Source: Karalla daura (taxonomy: Eukaryota > Chordata > Actinopteri > Chaetodontiformes > Leiognathidae). Taken from it: DNA of 64,000 nt. The notes below the pieces were generated by a model that was not told the origin of the DNA, did not search any database, and was given only the letters and a program-made list of their open reading frames with translations. The stretch covers positions 17,903,009 through 17,967,008 of the forward strand of contig CM055196.1 of NCBI GenBank assembly GCA_029224185.1, written 5' to 3'. Of the stretch, positions 1 through 22,907 are shown in pieces. The translations under genes were made by a program, and so were the position numbers. Within the stretch, counting starts at the first letter, position 1. Each line of letters begins with the position of its first letter.

Positions 1-2210
1 TGTCCCCCTGTGGATGTTTACGTGGCATGAGCTGTAAACGGTTTTTATGGATTCATTTACTTACTCTGACTTTCTGTTTTCATCTTAAACCCTGTTTTGA
101 CTTTGGTAGATATTGTATTACACGTGGCATTACGTATGGCTAAATAACAGTGTCTGATCAATAAACTCAGTAAACATCTGCTGACAGATATGGCTGTGTG
201 ACATTTAGGCTTGGTATAATAATATTTGATAGAATAATATACAGAGCATCAGAAGGTGTTTTCCAGCCCTCAGATATTATTCCATGTCATGGCAGCATGG
301 AATCTCTTTGATATGAGAAGATCAGAAGATACATTGATGCATACTTAATAGGGACCGTCCATTGTGTTGATTCAAGTCTGTCAGTTGATTTTTATAAAAA
401 CAATATACCAGTACACGTTGATAACAGTATGTAAAACAAACTATCGAGTGACAAAACATTTCTAAATGGTCCTCTCTGTTTTTTGACTTTGACATTCATC
501 CCGTGTCCCCCACTGTCACCGGGGTTTCGACTGTGTGTAGTTTGCATGCTCTCACCTATGTCCTCACAGAGTTTCCACAAAACTGCCACTAGATGTGAGT
601 CTGAAAGTAAACGGTGTGCTGCAAAACAGGTACGCAAATTTTCTGTGACATTTGCCCACCTTATGTATGGCATTGGGTACCCGTTTCTTTAGTTTACAGT
701 TCTTCCCCGACTTGGTGCCAGCTGTGAGCTCTTTGAAAAAACATGGAAAAAAGAAAATTGTGCAAAGCATCTCATCACCCAAGCAGATTGTGCACCTCAC
801 TCTTAGCGTCTAGCGATATGTTAAACATACCCCAGAGAAGTGCAGACATGTTCTTAACATGTGGCTCTGCTATGTATAGACGAGTTATCTCCATAGCAAC
901 AGGAAACTTGAGAAATGAGGTCTGACCACCTGGCGTGTCAGCAGGCACATCAGGGGACCAATGACCTTATCTAACGACTCACTTTTATTAGGGGGGTGTG
1001 GTGGATCAGCACTGCAAATACACGGGGGCAGCTTGTTTTTGTTTTGTTGTGTGTTTTTATTTGTCAAGATGTTTATTTTTTGCCCTTCATGAGCTGGTGA
1101 GCCAAAGGAATATTTTTGGTTTTAACACCAAAATTATCCAAAGTCAAAAGTTAAAAGTCATAACAGTGACATTTTAAAGGGTACCTTGAGTAGTTGAATT
1201 TAGTTTTCTGCCCTTTCTGGTGGTAGCACTGAAACTATAAGATGAGATAAGATCAATCTTTATTTATCTATAAAGGGAAGTCATTTTGTCTTCAGCAGTG
1301 AAAGTGCAAAATAAGTAAGTATAAAACAAGAAATAATAATAACAATAATAAGAAGAAGAAGAATCATCATTGTGATAACAATGTATTATTGTAGTATTAT
1401 TTTACCAGCCCTTTTATAATTCTATTTTTGGATGTCACACTACATTTCTGCACAGCTCTAGTGCCTTTTGATTCATTGATACAACTTCCTCCAGAACAAA
1501 GTCGTAAAGGGAGCGACACAGCTGTGGAGCAAGCAAACATCCAGCCTCATATGTTTCAGAGGAAGAGTAAGATATTGAGGAAGACATTTCACATTAATGT
1601 GTTTTGATTTACTCAGATACCTGATGAGAAGCAGATACAGTATATGCAAATCAATTTAAAGATGGGGATGGTATAGTTTGCAACATACTGTGCGTACAGT
1701 CTTTGTATTGAACTTCACCCTCTGTCTCCATTCAGAATAGAGAATATGGTGATGTTTGTAGATGCTGGATGTCTTGGGCTCGGAATGGACATTATTCAAC
1801 AAAGCTGAAGTAGAAGTGTTTTTTTATTTAAGGTCTTCTTTAATGCATCCATTTGACATCCTCTTGCTTTGAGGCTGCACATTTTTGCAAGATAAGTGAA
1901 TTTTCAGTACTTATAGCCCCCAGGAAGGTGATAGTGGAACAGCCCATAGTATCGTCATTATAACTGTCAAGCTCCTCAATTTAATTTCATAGTGGAATGA
2001 TGTTGTGTTTAATGTCTTAACATGATTTTCCTTTTTTTTTTTCTTTTGAAAACTATTCAGTCTATGCTTTCATCTGGAGCACTTTGGGTGAACTCCTGTC
2101 AAAATATTTAAAACGTAAATATATCTACTCGACCTGAAACTGTCACAAAGTTGTGAGGGAAGACAAACAGCGCCTTTGCCATTGTTTTCTGGCATCATCT
2201 GAGGCATCGT
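1..2210. other. Intergenic, no gene seen
   Basis: AT-rich sequence with short repeat-like pieces only (for example an A/T-rich GAA/AAT run near 1330-1385). The short open frames have no recognisable protein and no splice context. Confidence 0.6.
1380..1830 (-). mobile_element. Degraded copy of the dispersed short inverted-repeat element (minus orientation)
   Basis: The pieces TTATTCAACAAAGCTG (1788-1805) and AGGTCTTCTTTAA, plus ACCAGCCCTTTTATAATTC near 1407, match the head and tail of the element described at 17581-18197. The middle is diverged, so the boundaries are approximate. Confidence 0.35.
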
Positions 2211-2829
2211 TTGCACATTATATACACACGTAGGGGAGGAGGAGAGGACTCATTTATCCGTGCATGTCTGCACAAAAATGATGTGGAAGGGGAGGGAAGG
2301 TGGGGGGAGGAGGAGGAGGGAGAAGGAGGAGGAGGACAGGAGGTGGTGGGAGGGGTGAGGTTTGCGGTGCTACTTCCAAATTTCTGCCACAGCGCGTTGC
2401 AGGTCTCACAGATCCCGTGTTTTTAAGAGCAGAAATCTGAGTCATGGCTTCGAGCTGAGGATCCACAGACAGACCTGCGGATCTTCACCAGCGACTCTCG
2501 GCAGCGGCTGTCAGGGAGGTGCGGATGTTCCCGTGGCAAGTTCTATAGATATATGTAAATATATATATGTGTGCGTGCGTGCGTCTGTGTGCGCGCGCGC
2601 GTGTGTGGCGCGCGCTCAGTATCCACCCTGTCGCCTCCACCGAGACACGCTGTTCTCCGCAGACGAGCGCGTTCACAGCTGATCTCCGGGACCAGCGTCT
2701 GAATTTATTATCATCATCGTCACCATCAATATGTTTAATTGTGATTATTACTGTCTGTATTATTGATTAAGAAGTTAGCGGAGCTAGAGAGGGAGAGAGA
2801 CAAGGAAGGGGTGGAAGCTCCGAGTTGGG
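2211..2829 (+). promoter_or_regulatory. slco1c1: Candidate slco1c1 promoter and non-coding first exon
   Basis: A GC- and purine-rich block (GGA-rich tract 2283-2360) is followed by CpG-rich sequence near 2570-2670. A strong consensus donor G|GTAAGT sits at 2830. The coding exon at 7336 needs a non-coding exon upstream, and this is the best donor plus GC-rich context seen on the plus strand before it. Other first exons are possible. Confidence 0.3.
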
Positions 2830-3061
2830 GTAAGTATCATGATGTTCTTTTTGGGAGAGAGTCCCCAGACACTGCAGATGTCTCCTTTTGCAATTTAGTT
2901 TCATTATATTGAGTGATTGATTTGAGGCTGTTGCAGATGTTCTGAGGTGAAAGAAAACATACATGTGTCAACTCATCACAGCTGTCAAAGAAAAAAGAGA
3001 GAGGAAGAAAGAGTGTCAATATGCACTGACGATTGATTGGTTGATTGATTGATTGGTTGAT

Positions 3062-3236
3062 TAAGATATTCCTTAAGTACTGTAGTCCCACAGTGGGGAG
3101 AATTCAGTGTTGCGGCAGCAAAGTGGACAGCAAAAGGTAGGAAAAAATAATTTACATGATGTATAGTGGAAGAATAAAAGCTATATATAAATTATAGATA
3201 TAGACAGTATAAGAACAAAAGTAATATCAATACACA
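3062..3236 (+). repeat. Dispersed fish repeat, 3' tail type
   Basis: Contains AGTCCCACAGTGGGGAGAAT followed by GTTGCGGCAGCAAAGTGGA and an A/T-rich tail with AATAAAAGCTATA. This is a module I recognise as widely dispersed in fish genomes; no open frame. Confidence 0.5.
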
Positions 3237-4079
3237 GCAGAAGATACAAAACCACGGGACATCAGCTGCTGTTGCAAAGGGGATATGAAAAATTGTACAG
3301 CTGAATAGTAATTATTGTAGATGTCACAGAGGTCTTTTATCATCCTGATGTGATGGATTGATTGATTAATTCCAATGCATTTACTTCCTGAGATCAGGCT
3401 GATGTCAGGAAATGGATAAATGAACTCGCCACAACTTCCCTGTTTTCCACCTGAGTGTGTGTGACATTGACCTGAGTCTGTGAACAGAGCAACTGCAGCA
3501 GCAGACTGGAAAATGTGGATTTGCATTGATGCAACTGTGAGTTAAAGCGCAGTCATGATTTAAAGCGCAGTCAAAGCTACGGAGTTCTCTTGTGGATGAT
3601 GGAGCCTTCAGCAGGAAGCCAGACTGTCTGTAGAGGACAGGGAATCAGTTCTCACCGCCGTGTTTGTCTGTTTGTGATTGATATGCAAGACTCAATGTGC
3701 CTGGATACATATGAGAGCCAAGTGTGCATTGTGTTATGAGGAGTGAAGAGGAATAATGAGATTTACATTAAACTGCGGCTGCTCATTAATTTTAATATAC
3801 ACTTTAAATTCAGATTGAACCCCATTGTCAGTCGAGCATGATTTGGAATCACCAAAAAACTTCTATTCATGATGGACTGCATTCACCCCGCAAACCAGGG
3901 TGCAATGACTATTCCTGTAGTCAATTAACTTGTCAGTTTTGGGTTTTTTTTGATACATTGATAAGTTGGTCTATAAAATGTCAGAAATGTGGTGAAAAAA
4001 ATGTACGTATCATAGATGCCTCAGAGTCTTTGTTTGTCCACAACCAAAGGATTTTGAGTTCACTGCCATAGAGGATGAA

Positions 4080-4113
4080 AGAAACCACAGAATGTCAATA
4101 TTCTGTGGTTTCT
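4080..4113. repeat. Perfect 14-bp hairpin, 6-nt loop
   Basis: Arm AGAAACCACAGAAT (4080-4093) and its exact reverse complement (4100-4113) flank GTCAAT. Confidence 0.9.
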
Positions 4114-4227
4114 GAAGGGGCTGATGGCTGAAGAGGCTGATTTCAGAGAATTTTGTCTATACTTCTCAAAAGCTCAGACTGACTAATTACAGTTCCCCTA
4201 AGGGCCTATCAGTGATTTTTTTTTGTT

Positions 4228-4375
4228 GTTGTTGTGTGCACACAAGACACCTTGTTTCCTCAAGATAATCATTTTGTGTGCACAAGAAGATTGATTAATG
4301 CAAGACACAAAATAATTATTGTGCACAAGGTAATAATCTTGTGGCAGCAATTTATGTTGTGCACACAAAATAGAA
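4228..4375. repeat. Minisatellite-like array of TGTGCACA palindromes
   Basis: Four TTGTG(TG)CACA-type palindromic cores at irregular 25-40 base spacing (near 4235, 4275, 4320 and 4360), with intervening AAGATAAT/AATAATC words. The outermost cores are in inverted arrangement. Confidence 0.6.
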
Positions 4376-5454
4376 AAAATATCATCAGATCGGACTTTAC
4401 GAGTAGTCAGTCTGTGCTTTTGAAAAACATCTCTTTTTCAGACATAAAGTCAAAATTCTATGATATAAGCTCCGTGAGCCAATTATTTGATTATTTGATG
4501 AATTGATTGGTTGTTGTGACCCTACTGCAGACTCTCCCCCATTATGAACCCGATTGTGCTCTCCTGTCTGTATCTCACACTGTGGCTCTGGATGGAAGCC
4601 GCTGCTCCAGTGCATATGTGACAAACGCAACTTCAGTTAATACAGCCTCTCGCAGAGGAAATAGAAACGAGCCTCAAAACAACCTGGCGAGAGTCACATT
4701 TGAATTCACTTGTTGGATGCAGTTTAGACGAATCATTACCAAAGGTAAAGTCATCCTTGTCTTATCATTACTGTATGATCTAATGGGATGAATGGCTCCT
4801 CTTTCCATGTGCATCCGTAATTGGCGGGCGGGTTTTATTAAAAACCGAGGGCTTCTGTCATGCATAAAGGAGAAACACTGCAACCATTCTTGTGTACGGT
4901 CGTGTTGTGCCAAAGTCCTGCTCTGGTGAACGTCTATTAAGGTTAGATAAGCATGAAAGCCCTGATGTCATCAGCCACAGCTACATCTTTCTCCAGCCGG
5001 GTTCAAAGCCGTGTGTGTGTGTGTGTACATTCAGCTTCTTGCATGAGGAGGGATCCATAGGGAGTTGTCATGGCACTGAATAAGAAGGCTTTTAAACAGC
5101 GTCACAGCCCCTTTCATCGCTCTGCGTTCTCTGACATCTTTTCATCATTTGCGACAACCTCACTCAACACTGAATGAAAATATCACTTATCTCTGGGTTC
5201 ATTTTCTTTTTCTTGGGCGCGCTTGTTTCCTTTCTAATTGTGCGTTGGAATAATACTTGATATGTCCGTGTTGATTATTGATTTTCCAGTTCTGTCACTC
5301 CATTCACATTAGACTTTCTCAAGAGTTCTCCATTTTTTGAGATATAATTCAAAATACATATATTTGGAGGATAGATATGAAGCCACAATTTCTTCTAGAC
5401 TTGAGGTGTGACATATTTCACTATTGTTGTGAAGGTAATTGATGGAGGAAAAAA

Positions 5455-5590
5455 TTTACTGCAGCAGAATGTAAACCAGAGATTTTCCAGAGTCTCCAAT
5501 TGACCCAAAGAAACGTGTTTTTGGACTGTGGGAGGAACCTGGATTACCTCTGGAAAACCAGTGATGTGGGATGCACAGAGCAACTGTTTC
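5455..5590 (-). mobile_element. tRNA-derived SINE relic, minus orientation
   Basis: Includes GTCTCCAATTGACC and TTTGGACTGTGGGAGGAACC, the reverse complement of the conserved central domain of fish AFC-like SINEs and their LINE partners. Head and tail ends are diverged. Confidence 0.6.
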
Positions 5591-6289
5591 ATCCATGAAA
5601 TTCCCCATCGACTGGATTCACCACCGGCATGTTTGAGTCTGCTTCCAGCTTGTTTGTATCTCTCAGTAGGTCCTGGAGCTGCAGGCTGTTGATATAGGCA
5701 TGAATGACCTATATTTTAAACTCTAATGTGAGTTTGGTAAAGAGCCATGAGCAAGACCTGGAGCAGTCATGATGTTTAAGGAAAACCAAACATGTTGCTC
5801 TCATCACTAGCAGAACAAATCAGTGTTGGGCCGGGGGTGGGGCACATGGCCAGGCCCTTTAGTCTGTGGATGGTGGGGTGGTTTACACATTGTGTATCAA
5901 TATGATACTTGGGTTGAATGACAGCCTCCTCCACTATTACTCATGTAGTAATGAACCGCATCAACAGTGTTCGCAACTCCAAAAACTTCATTAGAACGAC
6001 CAGGTTGTTTTAGATGCTGTGTGTTGTCACTTAAGATAAAGACAGTTTCAGTCAAAAAGTCGAAAAAAAAAACCTTGCGCAGGTGTAATTTCCCCTTTGC
6101 AATATAAGTCAACAGTCATGTATTTCATCCATGCAATATAATTTATCAGTGCAATACAATTCATCAGCACAATACATTCAGCTGTCCCCTGTACTGTATC
6201 TCATGCATGCTACATATTTTATATATTTCTCTACCAATGTGTATAGGGAACGTTTACTTGTAATTTATTCCTCCTGTCCTGATTTTGGC

Positions 6290-7045
6290 TGTTCTGATGT
6301 TTTGTGTGCTGGACTCGTTCGCCTGTCTTTCTGGTAGGAGTTCTTCTGTTTCACTTGTTTCTTACATGTGTGAGGCTGCTTTCCTTTCCCGTGGTGTTTT
6401 CCAGGGTCCTGTCTTTGGACCTTTATTATTTTTACTATCAGAGGTGTGTCTTGTCATGCTGATGACATTCAATTACTCATCTCCTTTAAACAGTCCAACT
6501 CTTGGTTTCACGTGATTGTTTACTCACCGTTAGCGGTTAGATTAGGTCCCTACTGCTAAACACAGACGAGACAGGGCGTCTGATCTTTGCACCAGATAAT
6601 GTAGTCCTTTAGAGACTCTCAGAGTTTTGAGTCCTTTTCCTCCACTCTACCACCAGAGCTAAGAAATCTTGTCATTATCTTTGATCAGACTGTGTGCTCT
6701 GAGAAACAGATTAAATCATTGATGCGGATATTTTTTCTCCCAAAGAAATATCGCAGAGCTCAGGTCTGTTGTGTCAAAAACTGAGCTGGAGATGATTATT
6801 CATGCTTTTGTGTCTTGCCGCCTGGATTACTACAATTCTCTTTTCACCTGTCCCAGAAAAGCCTGTCTGAACTGTCGACAAATGGACCAAAATTCTGCTG
6901 CCCATTTTACACTCAGTGCATTAGCTTCCAATTCAGTTCAGCATTAATTATCATTCATTCACCAAGGTACACATTAGTTCATATGGAGCCCTCCAAGATC
7001 AGGTACCAGAGCACATTTGTGATCTTCTCCATTGCTTTTACACCA
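6290..7045 (+). mobile_element. Degenerate LINE reverse transcriptase fragment (Rex1/L2-like)
   Basis: Translated pieces in shifting frames give VFQGPVFGPLLF, then CHADDIQLLISF (a changed YADD catalytic core: His for Tyr). These are followed by pieces resembling the RT C-terminal region: DNVVL, a NLVIIFDQT-like stretch, KTELEMIIHAFVSCRLDYYN and QDQVPEHICDLL. Frameshifts and stops throughout show it is dead. It lies in the putative 5' intron of slco1c1, in the same orientation. Confidence 0.72.
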
Positions 7046-7335
7046 CTCTAAATAATGAAAAATTATTATGATCGTGGTCGTCGTCGTTGTTGTTCTAATA
7101 TTGTAATATTGCTATTTTGCCTCTGCAACAATGAAAATGGCTCCCAGTGTGAGACCAATTAAAGATTATTGTACATTATATTCACTTCTCCTTTCTTATA
7201 TTTCAAACATGCTTCTGTCTAATAACAATAACAATATAAAATGAACTCAGCCATTAGTTAAAAGGTCGAGACATTATATGGTCTGCTGTGAATGGTTTTA
7301 TGATACCTTTACCAGATACTTTTCCTACCATGCAG

Positions 7336-7407
7336 GCCTGCAGGTGTGAGTGACGACAGCCAGGCCAAATCATCAGGCGAGAAACCTCGGCTCAGGTGGA
7401 GGCAGCC
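7336..7407 (+). other. slco1c1: slco1c1 5' UTR portion of first coding exon
   Basis: A pyrimidine-containing acceptor ends in CAG at 7335 (a second CAG ends at 7343), so the exon carrying the ATG probably starts at 7336 or 7344. The leader holds an in-frame TGA at 7351, which rules out an upstream coding extension. At least one non-coding exon further 5' is implied. Confidence 0.5.
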
Positions 7408-20458
<13,051 letters not shown>

Positions 20459-20755
20459 GCCTCAGGACTTCCTTGCCCTGTGACTCTGTTCCACGGAGCA
20501 CCTCAGATGTACAGAGGAACACACACTGTGGACACTTTTCATAGCACACAGAGTATATATTTGTACAGGATTTGTGTAGACGTACGACACCTGAACTCTG
20601 AGTCATTTGAACAAACTATACATGCTGGAATGTATAAATAACTGTCTGTTTTTCATGAGCAGAACTTTTGTAGAAAACAACGAATGTAACTGTGCTGTAT
20701 TTTCTATGTCGGTCTTCATTTTTATGATTAAACTTGATAAAAATGAATTTTCAGA
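20459..20755 (+). terminator. slco1c1: slco1c1 3' UTR with polyadenylation signal
   Basis: The hexamer variant ATTAAA lies at 20727-20732, about 270 bases after the stop, followed by a GATAAA and a T-rich stretch. Cleavage near 20750 would give a short 3' UTR. Inferred from motif only. Confidence 0.45.
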
Positions 20756-22207
20756 CTCAACACATGTTACAAGTGCCTGAATAAGATTCTTAAACAGCAT
20801 CGCACTGGTCGTCAGGGTTTTTCTCTCAGTTCAGTAGAAATTGGTTCATTAAACAGACCTTTAGACATTTCTGTGACACATCTGGGGGAAGTATGACTGG
20901 ATCACAGAAAGTGTTTCATCTTGTGAATTAATAGATCAAACCAAGAGGCAACGCAGTAAAAGCAGAGCCTAAAGATTCAGTTATTAGCATGGAGAGGGGA
21001 AAGTACCTCATGCTCACTGTAGCAGAAAGCATTGCTTCATTAAGAGTCCTGTTTCATTATACTTTGTGGCTTTTACAGTCAAATTTTTCCAACCTTTGTA
21101 GTCTGTAGCGGGCCAATACTCTGTTTCTAAGTCGACTACAATCAGGTCTGTGCAGAATCTGAACATGATGCTCGATCATGGTTCCATGATGCTGCTAATG
21201 AGGAGAAGACCTTGAGCTGTGATTGCTCCTTCACTGTTTGCTACAAAATGTAATAAATTCAGGGTTTTGCTCAATTAACTATTTAGCCTTGATCCACTCA
21301 TTAGTATGACTGTAAATGCACCACATCACCTCACAGCTCATACGTGGTAGAGCTGCTTATGTGTAATGTCTAATTTAATGATTTTATATATAGTGTTAGC
21401 TCTATGTGTTCTAATTAGCTTCTAGGTCTATCCCAGCTACACAATATCCCTGACTATGAAACATACTGCATTTTAATAACACAATTTTGTGTTATTTTGT
21501 GTCAATGTGGTGCCGGCAACTTTTAAGGACTGCATAGACTGATCCCAGCATGACAATGAGGAACACACTGGAGTCTGTTTGTTTTATTTTTTCACATTCA
21601 TGCCTTTGTCTTACAACTATACTATCAGCACATTACAAAATGTTAGGAGTTGTGTCAAACAGATGTAGAATCATAAATGCCATTTGTAACAACTGCAACA
21701 ACTGTAAAAATAAGATGTTTTGGATATCAGTAAAGATTTTTCATTCTACATTTAAAGTTTATAATGAACATAGAGGAACTTACAGGATGTTGTGAAAGTA
21801 AACTGGAGTAAACTGGAATAAATGTATTAAGTGGTTTAAAACTACAAAGAGTTTGAAGTTGTTGTAATATCCAAGTTATGTTCGTTACCCATCTTGGGCA
21901 TAGATGCGTTACATCCGTGATCTTGGGTCATGGAAAAGGTATATTGCTTGTCTCCATGCTTTTATTTTGTAGTATGCGATTGGCTTTATTTTGAAAGTGA
22001 TTGACGGGATACAACTCTGAGTTCATGTTAAATTCAGCACATGGAAATAAAAATAAACTCGATAAAGTTAGAATAAAACAGGGTTTGATGCATCAAGTGA
22101 CCCTCAGAGGAGGCACAAGGTCAGTATTTGTCTTCTGGTTATGCTAGTCCATAGTTGTCTCTTATTCGTCTTAGGTTGCAGAATTTGTCTTTCTTTTGTA
22201 AATTCAC
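20756..22207. other. Spacer between convergent slco1c1 and bcap29
   Basis: AT-rich, no gene or clear repeat. The 3' ends of both genes probably fall at its edges. Confidence 0.6.
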
Positions 22208-22213
22208 TTTATT
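22208..22213 (-). terminator. bcap29: Possible bcap29 polyadenylation signal
   Basis: AATAAA on the minus strand, the first canonical hexamer seen after the stop, implying a 3' UTR of about 650 bases. Further copies near 21.96-21.99 kb are alternatives. The 3' ends of bcap29 and slco1c1 would then be about 1.4 kb apart. Confidence 0.3.
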
Positions 22214-22871
22214 TGGATCAGCTTTTGGTTAACATGCTGCAGATTAATATTGGTCTAGGGTTTTTTTTTCCCCTACCCCTAATGCCAATGTTTTAAACTT
22301 ATAGGCTAATAATTCTAGAGACACCAGGAAACTGTCCTTTGTAGCTGATACACACAAGTTTTCAGATTCATGTCAAATGTGTACTTTTGATCCTTACCAG
22401 CTTCCAAGACCAAATTGAGGCTCATACAAGATGTATGAATTGTCAGAGCACTGTCGTGTTTATACAGATCTTTTGACTCAACTTGTTCCCAAACTCTCAA
22501 CAGTCACAGTAGAATGAAGATAGTGGTTTAAATTGAATAAAGGAGGTATTAACCAAATATTAAATGTTAGCATTAGCAATAATCACATGCAGCTTGCAAA
22601 TATAGACCTTTGTGATACAAAGATACAAACAAGCATGTACCACAAGACCATCAAGGTCAAGACTTGCATAGACTAGCATTTCAGCGTTTTAAAGCTAAGT
22701 GTACTGTTTGTTGAATCAATTAAAAATGCACTTAACGTTAAACTGCAAAGAAAAAAAGTTGTAAAAATAACAGAAACATGACCTCTGGTGGCGTACTGTG
22801 TGTACTACACAGTCCAAGTTCAACTAATGAGATCCAAACACCTAAAAGGAAATGTCTGTGCATTCCTGTGG

Positions 22872-22907
22872 TTACTGATCCTTTTTGTCTGCAGGACTCT
22901 GGAGATT
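22872..22907 (-). CDS. bcap29: bcap29 coding exon 7 (residues 226-236 and stop)
   Basis: Only 36 nt coding. Acceptor TGATCCACAG, then NLQSPADKKDQ and TAA. The dilysine at -3/-4 is what places this micro-exon: it is the expected KKXX signal directly after KLQ. Confidence 0.87.
   Translation of the reverse strand, partial: NLQSPADKKDQ

Larger units (their letters stand above)
2830..7335 (+). other. Putative slco1c1 5' intron
   Basis: If the 2829 donor is used, this is a 4.5-kb intron. It holds a dispersed-repeat tail (3062-3236), a perfect hairpin (4080-4113), a TGTGCACA-rich minisatellite (4228-4375), a SINE relic (5455-5590) and a LINE reverse-transcriptase relic (6290-7045). No coding exon seen. 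Confidence 0.4.
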
